Shown here: positions 17,230 to 25,760 of the stretch, in pieces | Layout of the letters: the number at the start of each line of letters is the position of its first letter | How positions within the stretch are numbered: position 1 is the stretch's first letter | Made by a program: the position numbers and the translations under genes | NCBI GenBank assembly: GCA_036268055.1 | Contig: DATAUW010000006.1 | Coordinates: forward strand, 1-64,000 | Reading direction: 5' to 3' | From: Verrucomicrobiia bacterium | Lineage (GTDB): Bacteria; Verrucomicrobiota; Verrucomicrobiia; Limisphaerales; Pedosphaeraceae | DNA length: 64,000 nt | The notes under the pieces: model-generated | Databases searched by the model: none | What the model was told of the DNA's origin: nothing | The model's input: the letters and a program-made list of their open reading frames with translations, nothing else

Positions 17230-17975
17230 AAAAATCCCCGCGGAAAGAACCGCTTCCGAAGCATGAGGTCATGGTGCCGCGCCCTTCGCGCCGACGTTTT
17301 TACGGCTACGGCCTGCCAAACGTGGACGTGCAAAAGCTCGCGGGAAAATTGATTGTCATGGAAGGCGCGGACGGTTCGGGGCGCTCGACGCAGATTGCGC
17401 GGTTGCGCGACTGGCTGGAGGATTGCGGCCACGCGACGGTGCAGGTCGGCTTGAAACGCTCCACGCTGGTGAGCGAGGAACTTGAGCAGGCGCAGAAGGG
17501 AAATATTCTCAGCCATACGACGCTGAGCCTTTTTTACGCCACGGATTTTGCGGACCAGTTGGAGAACATCATCATTCCCGCGCTCAAGGCGGGCTTCATC
17601 GTTTTGGCGGACCGCTATATTTATACGCTCATGGCGCGCGACCTGGTGCGCGGGATGGACGCGGCGTGGCTCAAAAATCTCTATGGCATTGCGCTGGTGC
17701 CGGACGCGGTGTTTTACCTGAATGTTTCGCCGGAACAGTTGGTTGAGCGAAACTTCGCGAAAAATTACGCGCTCGATTATTGGGAAAGCGGCATGGACCT
17801 CGGCTTGTCGCGCGAGATGTTCGACAGCTTTCTCAAATACCAGGGAATGATGGCGCGGGAGTTCACGAAACTGCAGGCGTTTTACGGATTCACGATCGTG
17901 GATGCCGACCGTCATCCCGACGATATCAATGCCGAGTTGCAGCAGAAGATCGAAGTAGTTGTAGCGGGAAAATAA
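17226..17975 (+). CDS. Thymidylate-kinase-like P-loop protein, paralogue B
   Basis: This 249-residue paralogue of the preceding protein has a ~40-residue basic N-terminal extension (MKKSPRKEPLPKHEV). Walker A is MEGADGSGRSTQI near residue 45, with Lys replaced by Arg in the GxxxxGK(S/T) position (GSGRST). DR(Y/F) is LADRYIYTLMARDLVRG near 135, and the lid-like segment is YWESGMDLGLSREMFDSF. The Lys-to-Arg change in the P-loop usually weakens or abolishes ATP hydrolysis, so B may be a regulatory partner of A. The ATGA overlap with A suggests a stoichiometric pair. The same Ala-Arg-Asp replaces the dTMP-kinase Gln motif. Confidence 0.8.
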   Translation: MKKSPRKEPLPKHEVMVPRPSRRRFYGYGLPNVDVQKLAGKLIVMEGADGSGRSTQIARLRDWLEDCGHATVQVGLKRSTLVSEELEQAQKGNILSHTTLSLFYATDFADQLENIIIPALKAGFIVLADRYIYTLMARDLVRGMDAAWLKNLYGIALVPDAVFYLNVSPEQLVERNFAKNYALDYWESGMDLGLSREMFDSFLKYQGMMAREFTKLQAFYGFTIVDADRHPDDINAELQQKIEVVVAGK

Positions 17976-18039
17976 TTTTGGGGCGCAGGAAGCGCCGATG
18001 ATTCAGACGAACAAAAACTGATTTCAACTATTTACCAAT

Positions 18040-19023
18040 ATGCCCGAAGCAAATACCAAAGCGGAATACCTGGTCGGCGTGGATTTGGGTGGCACCAAGA
18101 TTTTGTCCGGCGTTTTCACGACTTCGCTCAAGTGCGTCGGCCGCTCGAAGATGAGCACGAAAGCCGAGCGCGGAACGGAATCGGTCATCGAACGCATCGC
18201 GCATTGCGTCCAGGACGCGGTGGACGAATGTGATTTGAGCCTGAAACAAGTGCGCGGCGTGGGCATCGGTTCGCCGGGCGCGATTGACCCCGAGAATGGC
18301 CGCGTGATGTTCGCGGGCAATCTCGACTGGAAAGATGTGCCGCTGAAGAAAAAGCTGGAGGAACATTTGGGCCTGCCGGTTTTTTTGCAGAACGATTGCA
18401 ATGTTTGCACCCTTGGCGTCCATGAGGTCGAGCTCGAAAGCCGGCCAAGGAATCTCGTGGGGATTTTTTTGGGCACAGGCATTGGCGGCGGATTGATTTT
18501 GGATGGGAAATTATTTACGGGTTTCAATCGCACGGCGGGCGAAGTCGGCCACATGGTGCTCGAAGTCAACGGCCCAAAATGCACTTGCGGCAACAAGGGT
18601 TGCTGGGAAGCATTGGCGAGCCGCACCGCGCTTTTTCGCCAGGTGCAGCAAGCGGTCAAGGACGGGCAGAAGACGGTTTTGACGAACATGCTGGGGGATG
18701 ATTTGAAGGATTTGCGCAGCGGTGATTTGCGCAAGGCGATCAAGCAGGGAGATAAATTTGTCGAGCACATCGTTGAAGAAGCGGCGAAATACACGGGCAT
18801 CGCGGTGGCGAATTTGATCAATATTCTCAGCCCGGAAGTGGTCGTCGTGGGCGGTGGACTGATGGACGCGCTGGAAAATGAAATGATGCCGGTGGTAGTG
18901 GAAACCGCGCGCGAACATGCGTTTCCCGGAACTGACAAGGGCGTGAAGATTTTGCCGTCGAAGCTGGGTGACGATGCGGGCATTACCGGCGCCGCCGTGC
19001 TGGCGCGGCGCGAGACGAAATAA
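18040..19023 (+). CDS. ROK-family sugar kinase (glucokinase type)
   Basis: This 327-residue protein of the ROK family phosphorylates a hexose, most likely glucose. Motifs are the ATP-binding LVGVDLGGTKI near residue 12, IGSPGAIDPENG, the catalytic QNDCNVCTLG, the glycine-rich GIFLGTGIGGGLILDGK, and the zinc-binding CTCGNKGCWEALAS that defines ROK proteins. The final adenosine motif is VVVGGGLMDAL. Polyphosphate glucokinases are also ROK proteins, and the gene lies between polyphosphate genes, so polyphosphate as phosphoryl donor is possible; the sequence alone does not show it. No good ribosome site is visible. Confidence 0.88.
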   Translation: MPEANTKAEYLVGVDLGGTKILSGVFTTSLKCVGRSKMSTKAERGTESVIERIAHCVQDAVDECDLSLKQVRGVGIGSPGAIDPENGRVMFAGNLDWKDVPLKKKLEEHLGLPVFLQNDCNVCTLGVHEVELESRPRNLVGIFLGTGIGGGLILDGKLFTGFNRTAGEVGHMVLEVNGPKCTCGNKGCWEALASRTALFRQVQQAVKDGQKTVLTNMLGDDLKDLRSGDLRKAIKQGDKFVEHIVEEAAKYTGIAVANLINILSPEVVVVGGGLMDALENEMMPVVVETAREHAFPGTDKGVKILPSKLGDDAGITGAAVLARRETK

Positions 19024-19067
19024 ATTTTGTTCGCGCAAAATCCGCGAATTTTCTCCGCGATGGCATC

Positions 19068-20021
19068 ATGAACAGCATTCGACGCGCGGTCATTGACGTC
19101 GGCACCAACTCAATCAAACTGTTGGTCGCGGACGTGTCGGGCGAGGTGGTGACGCCGGTTTGCGAGGAGAGCGAACAGACGCGGCTCGGCGCGGGATTTT
19201 TCGAGAGTCACCGATTACAACCTCAGGCGATCGCGCATTCGGCAGAAGCGGTGGCGGCGTTCACAGCGAAAGCACGGGAGTTGGGAGCCGTTTCCACGCG
19301 AATAATCGCGACCAGTGCGGCGCGTGATGCGGTGAATCCGGGCGACCTGACTTCGGCGATTGAGAAGGCGTCGGGTTTAAAAGTAGAGATCATTTCCGGC
19401 GAGCAGGAAGCGGATTGGGCTTTTCAGGGAGTGAATACGGACGCGCGGCTGGCGCAGCTTCCGTTGCTGTTGATGGACCTTGGCGGCGGGAGCACGGAAT
19501 TTATTTTGGGCCAGGGCACGCACAAATATTTTCGCAAGAGTTACCAGTTGGGAACGGTACGGTTGCTGGAAAAATTGCCGCCGGGTGATCCACCCACGGC
19601 AGAGCAGTTGGCCGCATGCCGGAATTTTGTGCGGGAATTTTTGCGGCGCGAAGTGAAGCCGGAGCTGGGACCAGCACTCGCTGAATTGTCCAAGTCTCGT
19701 GTCGCGGCGGCAGTAGTGCAATTAGTCGGCACGGGCGGGACGGCAACCATTTTGGCGCGCATGGAAGGACAGCTTGCGGATTATGATCGCGAACGCATCG
19801 AGGCCGCGCGCATCACCGGCGGCGGCATCAGAAAGCGGGTGAATGGCTTGTGGGGATTGACGCTCGCGCGGAGGAAAGAAGTCGTTGGTTTGCCGAAAAG
19901 CCGGGCGGATGTGATCCTGGCGGGCGTGGCGATTTATGAAGGCGTGATGGAGGAATTGGGATTTGAGGAACTGCGAATCACTACGCGCGGTCTGCGGTTT
20001 GCAGCATTGATGGGCGGATGA
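19068..20021 (+). CDS. Ppx/GppA-type exopolyphosphatase
   Basis: This 317-residue cytoplasmic phosphatase of the ASKHA fold is predicted to release phosphate from polyphosphate or hydrolyse pppGpp. Typical motifs are RAVIDVGTNSIKLLVAD at the N-terminus, STRIIATSAARDAVNPG, the catalytic-Glu region VEIISGEQEADWAF, the phosphate loop LMDLGGGSTEFILG, and QLVGTGGTATILARM. It is the short two-domain form without the C-terminal extensions of E. coli Ppx. It is 44 bases after the ROK gene and probably last in the operon begun at 16531. Confidence 0.9.
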   Translation: MNSIRRAVIDVGTNSIKLLVADVSGEVVTPVCEESEQTRLGAGFFESHRLQPQAIAHSAEAVAAFTAKARELGAVSTRIIATSAARDAVNPGDLTSAIEKASGLKVEIISGEQEADWAFQGVNTDARLAQLPLLLMDLGGGSTEFILGQGTHKYFRKSYQLGTVRLLEKLPPGDPPTAEQLAACRNFVREFLRREVKPELGPALAELSKSRVAAAVVQLVGTGGTATILARMEGQLADYDRERIEAARITGGGIRKRVNGLWGLTLARRKEVVGLPKSRADVILAGVAIYEGVMEELGFEELRITTRGLRFAALMGG

Positions 20022-20026
20022 TTGGA

Positions 20027-20045
20027 ACATTCCTCAAAGGAATGT
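20027..20045 (+). terminator. Stem-loop after the Ppx gene
   Basis: A perfect seven-base stem, ACATTCC / GGAATGT, with loop TCAAA begins six bases after the stop codon. No T-run follows, so it is a weak or factor-assisted terminator candidate. Confidence 0.4.
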
Positions 20046-20241
20046 CGTAAAAAGTTTATTGGAAGGGAGATTCGAGCGTCCGGCGCGAGCGTGGGATATT
20101 ATGACACACCCGATGTCGCAAGCTTCGTCGTCACTTGTGACACAATGACTCTAATGCACAAAAATAAAACCCTTCTTTTATTTATCATAAGACTCTTATT
20201 TAAAGTTAGTTATATCATTTTTTTCCCTTATCTGAAATCCT

Positions 20242-20257
20242 TGGCATGACCAAAGCT
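20242..20257 (+). promoter_or_regulatory. Possible sigma-54-type promoter ahead of hsp20 genes
   Basis: TTGGCATGACCAAAGCT keeps the invariant GG-N10-GC spacing (GG 20243-20244, GC 20255-20256) and a good -24 element, but the -12 element reads AAGC rather than TTGC. It lies about 55 bases before the first hsp20 start in a strongly AT-rich intergenic region. It is weaker than the site at 41287. Confidence 0.3.
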
Positions 20258-20311
20258 CTCTGTCCTTCAGCAAGTAAAAACAATTAACCAACACAAAGGA
20301 CAAAGAAAATT

Positions 20312-20773
20312 ATGATCGAACTTACTCATTGGCGCCGCCCGGATACTTCAGTTTGGCCCACTATCGGACGGTTGTTTGGGCTCCGCGATGAACTCGACCG
20401 TTTATTTGAAGGCGCGTCGCGAGGAAACGGCGCCCCGGTGCGCTTCTGGAATCCCGCGCTCGACGTTTACGAGGACAAGGATAATCTGTTCGTCAAAGCC
20501 GAACTCGCCGGTTTCAAGAAGGAAGACATCGAAGTCTCCCTCGAAAACGGCGTATTGACTCTGTCCGGCGAACGCAAGGACGATGAAAAATTCACCGAAG
20601 CGCAGACTCGCCGCTCCGAACGATTCACCGGTCATTTCGAACGCTCCATCACCCTGCCTTCCGAAGTGAAGGCCGATCAGGTGACCGCGCATTACGCCGA
20701 CGGCATTCTCACAATTACCCTGCCGAAAGCCGAAGCTGCCAAACCCAAACAGATCGAGGTCAAGGTTAGCTAA
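20312..20773 (+). CDS. Small heat-shock protein (Hsp20/alpha-crystallin), copy 1
   Basis: This 153-residue ATP-independent chaperone holds unfolding proteins. The alpha-crystallin domain spans about residues 45-145, with PALDVYEDKDNLFVKAELAGFKK at its start, ENGVLTLSGER in the middle and the conserved YADGILTITLPKAE near the C-terminus. The N-terminal arm has the common FGLRDELDRLFEG stretch. An AAAGGAC site precedes the ATG. A second, different hsp20 follows 84 bases downstream, probably on the same transcript. Confidence 0.93.
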   Translation: MIELTHWRRPDTSVWPTIGRLFGLRDELDRLFEGASRGNGAPVRFWNPALDVYEDKDNLFVKAELAGFKKEDIEVSLENGVLTLSGERKDDEKFTEAQTRRSERFTGHFERSITLPSEVKADQVTAHYADGILTITLPKAEAAKPKQIEVKVS

Positions 20774-20857
20774 GTGTTTTTGTCCCGGCGGCCGCGCGTC
20801 GCCGGGATGAACCGTTTAACCAAAACCATTCGTCCAAAATTTAACCAAAAAATATTC

Positions 20858-21253
20858 ATGAGTACCATTACACAAAACGAAACGAAGAATCCTCAAGTCA
20901 CTGCGGCCGAGCAATCACACCTGCCGCAGCATTACGTGTCTCCTCACGTGAACATTTTCGAGAACAACGAAGGTTATGTCCTCGAAGCCGAACTTCCGGG
21001 CGTCGCGAAAACCGGCCTTGAGATCGGCGTGGAAAATAATCTCCTGACCATCATCGGCCAGCGCGAGAAAAACACGCTCACTGCGGAGCCGATTTATCGG
21101 GAGTTATCCACGGCGAGTTACCGGCGCGTGTTTGAATTGGACCCGGCGATTGACACGGAGAAAATTGACGCCCGCCTTGAGCAAGGCGTCCTGACCGTTC
21201 GCCTGCCGAAGTCCGACCGCGCCAAACCGCGCAAGGTTCAGGTCGGCGAGTAA
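20858..21253 (+). CDS. Small heat-shock protein (Hsp20/alpha-crystallin), copy 2
   Basis: This 131-residue paralogue is clearly diverged from its neighbour. The domain reads SPHVNIFENNEGYVLEAELPG, then ENNLLTIIGQRE and EQGVLTVRLPKSD. The start was placed at MSTITQNE; the longer frame reaching back to the previous stop has no protein character in its first 28 residues. A terminator follows. Two unlike Hsp20 proteins often form mixed or separately specialised oligomers. Confidence 0.93.
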   Translation: MSTITQNETKNPQVTAAEQSHLPQHYVSPHVNIFENNEGYVLEAELPGVAKTGLEIGVENNLLTIIGQREKNTLTAEPIYRELSTASYRRVFELDPAIDTEKIDARLEQGVLTVRLPKSDRAKPRKVQVGE

Positions 21254-21289
21254 TTTTGTTCACCAACCAAGGAGGTGACAAGTGGGGAC

Positions 21290-21325
21290 AATTCCCCGGG
21301 TCGCAACGCGGCTCGGGGAATTTTT
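21290..21325 (+). terminator. Rho-independent terminator after hsp20 pair
   Basis: A nine-base perfect stem AATTCCCCG / CGGGGAATT (21290-21298 and 21314-21322) is followed by a run of T at 21321-21325, with further pairing inside the loop. Confidence 0.85.
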
Positions 21326-21372
21326 ATTGCTGCGAAAATTCTCTGGCGCTGAAAGGCCATGAGCGGACGAAA

Positions 21373-21768
21373 TCATTTCGCCGCCAGTAACTCTTCAACG
21401 TCGCGAATAAACTGGTCCGGCTTGTAGGGCTTGGCGAGAAAGCGGTCCGGCCTTTGTTCCGCGCCTTGGAAAATATCCTCGCCGACCGTACCACTCACCA
21501 GCAGGATTTTTTGCGCGGGCTCGAGATCGCGGAAGCGCTGGATGAGCTGCATGCCATTCATCGTGTGCATGGCGTAATCGGTAATCAGCAGGTCCGGGCG
21601 CGGTTTCGCGGCGGTGAATTGCGCCAGCGCAGTTTCGGGATCGCGGAAAGTTTTGATCTGATAACCGTGCGGTTCCAGGATGACCGAAGCAAGTTCCAGC
21701 AGCATCGGCTCGTCGTCCACCACGTAAATTAAAACCTCGGAATTGTTCGCTGGGGTGCTTTTAGTCAT
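21373..21768 (-). CDS. Single-domain response regulator receiver
   Basis: This 131-residue CheY-like receiver has no output domain. Acidic residues are in YVVDDEPM, the phospho-accepting Asp is in DLLITDYAMHTMNGM, and the conserved Lys is in RFLAKPYKPDQF. ATG at 21768 was chosen because it directly precedes the domain; the open frame continues upstream without protein character. There is no cognate kinase next to it. The DYAMxTMNGMQL pattern is shared with the receiver at 26777, suggesting related phosphorelay partners. Confidence 0.88.
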   Translation of the reverse strand: MTKSTPANNSEVLIYVVDDEPMLLELASVILEPHGYQIKTFRDPETALAQFTAAKPRPDLLITDYAMHTMNGMQLIQRFRDLEPAQKILLVSGTVGEDIFQGAEQRPDRFLAKPYKPDQFIRDVEELLAAK

Positions 21769-21999
21769 CGCTTTGGCCGTGCCCGTAGTAAATCCACTGG
21801 ACGCAGTTAGTAATAGCTTATTTGCACAAATTGGCAAGCGGTGTCTTTGCATCTCCGCAGTCCAATTTATTCCCTGATAAACCTGAGTTTTCCTCCGCTT
21901 TTTTCCGCCATCCATTTTTTACATTGCGCTCAGGCCAGCAGCATTATATTATTAATGCAGTGCAGGCAACCTCGTGCCGAAGAACCCCCAAGGCATCCT

Positions 22000-23352
22000 A
22001 TGAAACCGGAAAAACCGTCGCTCAAAAAGACTGTCAAAAACGTAACCAGTAAGATTCGGAAAAGCGCTGCCTCAGTCGCGGCGCGCCTGACCAAGACCCC
22101 GGCCACACCTGTCAAAGCCGTCGCCGCTTCCGCCCCCAAGCAACCGAGTAAAACCACCACGCCTAAAACCAAAGCCAAAGCCGCCGCCAAGCCCGCCGCG
22201 CCTGAGACGCCCGAGGTTCCCGCGATTTTGCTGGAAGGCGATCATCCGTCCTCGCCGCCCGCCGCCGGTCCCGGCCAGCGTTATTCATTGGGCGCAGTAC
22301 CGCCGCCGGAGCACGTCGCCGGCAAAGACGCGGGTGAATTGCCGGAAGCTTACGGCACGGAACAGTTACTCCTCACCGCCCGCGATCCGCATTGGCTTTA
22401 CGCCCGCTGGGACCTTACCCGCGCGCAACAACGCAAGTACAATTCGCTTTCCTCCGATCATCATCTCGTCCTGCGCATCTATCTCAGTGAAATCAAGGGC
22501 GAACCCGCTTCCGAAGTCCACGTGCATCCCGAGTCCACGCACTGGTTTCTTTATGTCAATCAGGCAGGCGCGAAATATCTCGCGCAACTCGGCTATTACA
22601 TGAAAGGCAAATGGACCACCGTCTCCACTTCCAGCGCCACGCTGACTCCGCCCGATTCGCTCTCGGACGATACCTCCGTTCAATTCGCTTCGATTCCGAT
22701 GGATGTTCCGTTCACACAGTTGATGCAACTCGCGCGCACCGCTGTGGAACAAAATATTCCGCTCGTCGAAGTCGTGCAGCAGCTTCGCGCCGATGGCTAC
22801 AATTTCCCGCCTGCGCGGCCCGGTGAAAAATGGACACCCGCGCGCCAGCAAGCGCTTGCCGCCATCATCACCATGGACAGCGTGCGCCGCGTCTGGATGG
22901 GTTCGCTCGAAATCACTGAACTTACGCGCCGCCAACTCGCGCAGGACATGTCCTCATTGGGCGTCGGCCAATTCTCCGCGCCGAGTTCGCCGCTGGGTGG
23001 CCTTTCGAGCATCACCAGTTTGTCGAGCGCGTTCGGTGGAGTGTATGAACGGCGCAAAAGTTTTTGGTTCAACGTCAACGCCGAACTCATCATTTACGGC
23101 GCGACTGAACCCGATGCCGAAGTCACCATCGGCGGACGCGTCATCAAGCTTCGCCCCGACGGGACGTTTAGTTACCGCTTCTCGCTGCCCGATGGCCAAT
23201 ACGAACTCCCCGCCGTCGCCATCTCCGCCGACAAGACGGATGGCCGCGCCGCCGAACTCCGTTTCGAGCGCGCCACCGAATACCGCGGCGACGTCGGCCA
23301 ACACCCGCAAGACTCGCGTCTTAAGCCGCCGTTGGTTGAGAATGTAGCGTAA
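22000..23352 (+). CDS. DUF4912-domain protein
   Basis: This 450-residue protein starts with a long Lys/Ala/Pro-rich low-complexity region (about residues 1-85, histone-like and probably disordered). A DUF4912 domain follows (YGTEQLLLTARDPHWLYARWDLT near residue 120, with a conserved Trp-rich core). The C-terminal part (about 340-430) looks like a beta-sandwich (LIIYGATEPDAEVTIGGRVIKL, then LPDGQYELPAVAIS). DUF4912 proteins are often found beside alpha-glucan branching enzymes, but none is present here. The function is unknown; carbohydrate binding is an inference. ATG at 22000 follows an AAGG site. Confidence 0.75.
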   Translation: MKPEKPSLKKTVKNVTSKIRKSAASVAARLTKTPATPVKAVAASAPKQPSKTTTPKTKAKAAAKPAAPETPEVPAILLEGDHPSSPPAAGPGQRYSLGAVPPPEHVAGKDAGELPEAYGTEQLLLTARDPHWLYARWDLTRAQQRKYNSLSSDHHLVLRIYLSEIKGEPASEVHVHPESTHWFLYVNQAGAKYLAQLGYYMKGKWTTVSTSSATLTPPDSLSDDTSVQFASIPMDVPFTQLMQLARTAVEQNIPLVEVVQQLRADGYNFPPARPGEKWTPARQQALAAIITMDSVRRVWMGSLEITELTRRQLAQDMSSLGVGQFSAPSSPLGGLSSITSLSSAFGGVYERRKSFWFNVNAELIIYGATEPDAEVTIGGRVIKLRPDGTFSYRFSLPDGQYELPAVAISADKTDGRAAELRFERATEYRGDVGQHPQDSRLKPPLVENVA

Positions 23353-23398
23353 GGAAATCAGTTTCCGCACCGCGCACGCGCACCCATCACACGGTAAA

Positions 23399-24150
23399 GT
23401 GGCATTGCAGTTCCGCCTCGTGAAACTATTGCTCACTCTCTTCATTAGCTTCCTGGTTGCGCTAATTTCGTTTAGCGCAAATTCAAATGAGGTGACCTCG
23501 GCTTCGCCTAAAGTTCAAAGGTTAGCCCTCAATGGGCAAACCAGAACTAATGGAACGTACGGGACAAAATCGGGAGGATTGGATTTACAACGTCACTGCC
23601 TTCCCCGCAACCGGAGGATGGAAAGGCGCCTACGTTACCGGCCTTTCGTTATTTCTTACGAATCAAACGCTCGCTGACTGGAGTTTTAATTATAGTTATC
23701 TTGAAAAAAACAATGACCGGACTAATCTCACACCTGAAAAAGGAGATACAAATTCTGCGATCTTAAAGTTTTTTGTGATCAGCAATGTTCGCATCGAAAA
23801 CGGAAAATTTATTAATACACCCTCATTTCCAAAATTGGGATTTATAGGTCCAAAGGCGGATCTCACGGTAAGCAAGCTTGAATCTGCGGACATTGGAGAA
23901 GAAAAACCATCTGCGGTTACTGGTTCAAATAGATGGATTTACAATCTTTCTCGCCAAAAATGATGCCAACCGATTTGAAAAACTGACGGATCAAAATGTC
24001 TTTAGCAAACTTTTGATCATGATTGACGACGAGATCGTATCCGCCCCGGTCATTCATATGCCTATTAAAAACGGAATCCTGGCTATCCGTTCTGATGATT
24101 CTGAACGTGCGCAAGAAATAAAAAGAAAATTGTCCGAAATGGTTCGATGA
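23399..24150 (+). pseudogene. Frameshifted secreted protein with SecD-like C-terminal part
   Basis: Three overlapping frames read as one broken gene. Frame one (from 23399) gives a signal peptide, LLLTLFISFLVALISFSA. Frame two (about 23532-23930) carries WIYNVTAFPATGGWKGAYV and KADLTVSKLESADIGEE. Frame three (about 23920-24150) ends with DGFTIFLAKNDANRFEKLT and IMIDDEIVSAPVIHMPI. This last part resembles the P1-head region of SecD (L-x-D-x-x-V-x-SAP). Two single-base shifts, near 23490-23570 and 23900-23935, are needed to join them. Codon usage is more AT-rich than its neighbours. It is a decayed gene, or two assembly errors. Confidence 0.55.
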
Positions 24151-24258
24151 CTGCTTTTGGCGTTACCGTTATTTTCATCGCGTAACTTCTGCTCCATCGC
24201 CCACCAGACACCATTTCATTCGACTTTCGCGCTCGTTTCCGCCAAGCTGAAGTCTTAC

Positions 24259-25710
24259 ATGGCAACTTTGTTATTAATAGACGACGAAGCGGATGTGCAA
24301 TATTCCTTCCGCCGGATCTTCGATTCGCCGGAGATTGAATTGACCACCGCCGCCAGTGGCGAGGAAGGTCTCAAGCTCATCCCGCGCCTCAAGCCCGACC
24401 TCGTCATCATGGATGTCCGCATGGGCGGCATCAGCGGCCTCGAGACCCTTCGCCGCATCCGCCAGATTGATTCCAAGCTGCTCGTCATCCTTATGACCGC
24501 TTACGGAACCACGCAAACCGCCATCGAAGCCATGAAGCTCGGCGCGTATGATTATCTGCTGAAGCCGTTCGACGTTCCCAAGCTCAAGGAAATCATCGCC
24601 GGCGCGCTCAAGACCGCGCTCGACATGAAACAGGTCGTCTCGTATCAGCCGCTGCTCGAATCGGAGGATTACGAGATAGGCATCGTCGGCCGCAGCGAAC
24701 CGATGCAGAAAGTTTTCAAGCTTATCGGCCAGCTGGCCGGATCGGATGCCACCGCGCTCATCACCGGCGAAAGCGGCACTGGCAAGGAACTCGTCGCCCG
24801 CGCGATTTATCATCACAGCGAACGCAGCGAAAAACCGTTTCTCGCCATCAACTGCGCCGCGATTCCCGAACAACTGCTCGAGAGCGAATTGTTCGGCCAC
24901 GAACGCGGCGCGTTCACGGGCGCGACGACCCAGCGCATCGGACGTTTCGAGCAATGCCATCAGGGCACAATCTTTCTCGACGAAATCGGCGACATGACGC
25001 CCGCGACGCAAACGAAAATTTTGCGCGTCCTGCAATCCGGTACGTTCGAGCGCGTCGGCGGCAACACCGCGATTGAGGTGGACGTGCGCGTTATCGCCGC
25101 GACCAACAAGCCACTGGAACAAGCCGTCGCCGCGCGGCAATTTCGTGAAGATTTATTTTATCGCCTCAATGTCGTGCGGGTGCAACTCCCGCCGTTGCGC
25201 GAACGCCCTGAGGACATCCGCCTGCTGGTGAATTATTTTCTCAAGAAGCTTTCCCAAAATCACCAGCATCCGCCCAAATCCATTTCCGCCGGCGTGATCA
25301 AGGCGCTCGAAAAATATCATTGGCCGGGCAACGTGCGTGAATTGGAAAATATCATCCAGCGCGCCGTCGTCGTGGCGAAGGGCGATGTCATTCTCCCCGG
25401 CGATTTGCCGCCCGAGATCATCAACCCCGGCGCGCATGCGAGTTCGACCGCGCAACTCGCCGCTGTCCCGCTGGCCGCCGGCGAAACCGGCAACGAAATG
25501 TCTTCCATCGCCCGCATGATGTTCCGCTGGGCGCGGCAGGATCCCAAGCTCAAGGTGCTGCCGTCCGTCGAGCGCGAGCTGATCATCCAGGCGTTGCACG
25601 AGACCAAGGGCAACCAGGTTCACGCGGCGAAGTTGCTCGGCATCACGCGCGCGACACTTCGCAAGCGCGTCGAGAAGTTCAACATCAAACGGGAGTTGAA
25701 CATCCAATGA
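24259..25710 (+). CDS. Sigma-54-dependent response regulator (NtrC family), copy 1
   Basis: This 483-residue transcription activator has a receiver at about 1-120 (LLLIDDEADVQ, phospho-Asp in LVIMDVRMGG, Lys in YLLKPFDV). The AAA+ domain at about 145-385 has Walker A ITGESGTGKELV, the sigma-54-contacting GAFTGA loop, Walker B TIFLDEIGDM and arginine-finger region RLNVVRVQLPPLRERPEDI. A Fis-type helix-turn-helix ends the protein (NQVHAAKLLGITRATLRKRVEKF). All elements needed to open sigma-54 promoters are intact. No kinase is adjacent. ATG at 24259 directly precedes the receiver. Confidence 0.95.
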   Translation: MATLLLIDDEADVQYSFRRIFDSPEIELTTAASGEEGLKLIPRLKPDLVIMDVRMGGISGLETLRRIRQIDSKLLVILMTAYGTTQTAIEAMKLGAYDYLLKPFDVPKLKEIIAGALKTALDMKQVVSYQPLLESEDYEIGIVGRSEPMQKVFKLIGQLAGSDATALITGESGTGKELVARAIYHHSERSEKPFLAINCAAIPEQLLESELFGHERGAFTGATTQRIGRFEQCHQGTIFLDEIGDMTPATQTKILRVLQSGTFERVGGNTAIEVDVRVIAATNKPLEQAVAARQFREDLFYRLNVVRVQLPPLRERPEDIRLLVNYFLKKLSQNHQHPPKSISAGVIKALEKYHWPGNVRELENIIQRAVVVAKGDVILPGDLPPEIINPGAHASSTAQLAAVPLAAGETGNEMSSIARMMFRWARQDPKLKVLPSVERELIIQALHETKGNQVHAAKLLGITRATLRKRVEKFNIKRELNIQ

Positions 25711-25760
25711 GCCGCGCCGTGCCGGTTGCAATCCGCCGGTTCTGTGGTAATTGAAAAAGC

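Noticed and set aside
16531-17975. Annotating either thymidylate-kinase-like gene as tmk
   Set aside because: Both lack the Ala-Tyr-Gln base-contact motif and B lacks the P-loop Lys, so a plain tmk call is not supported.
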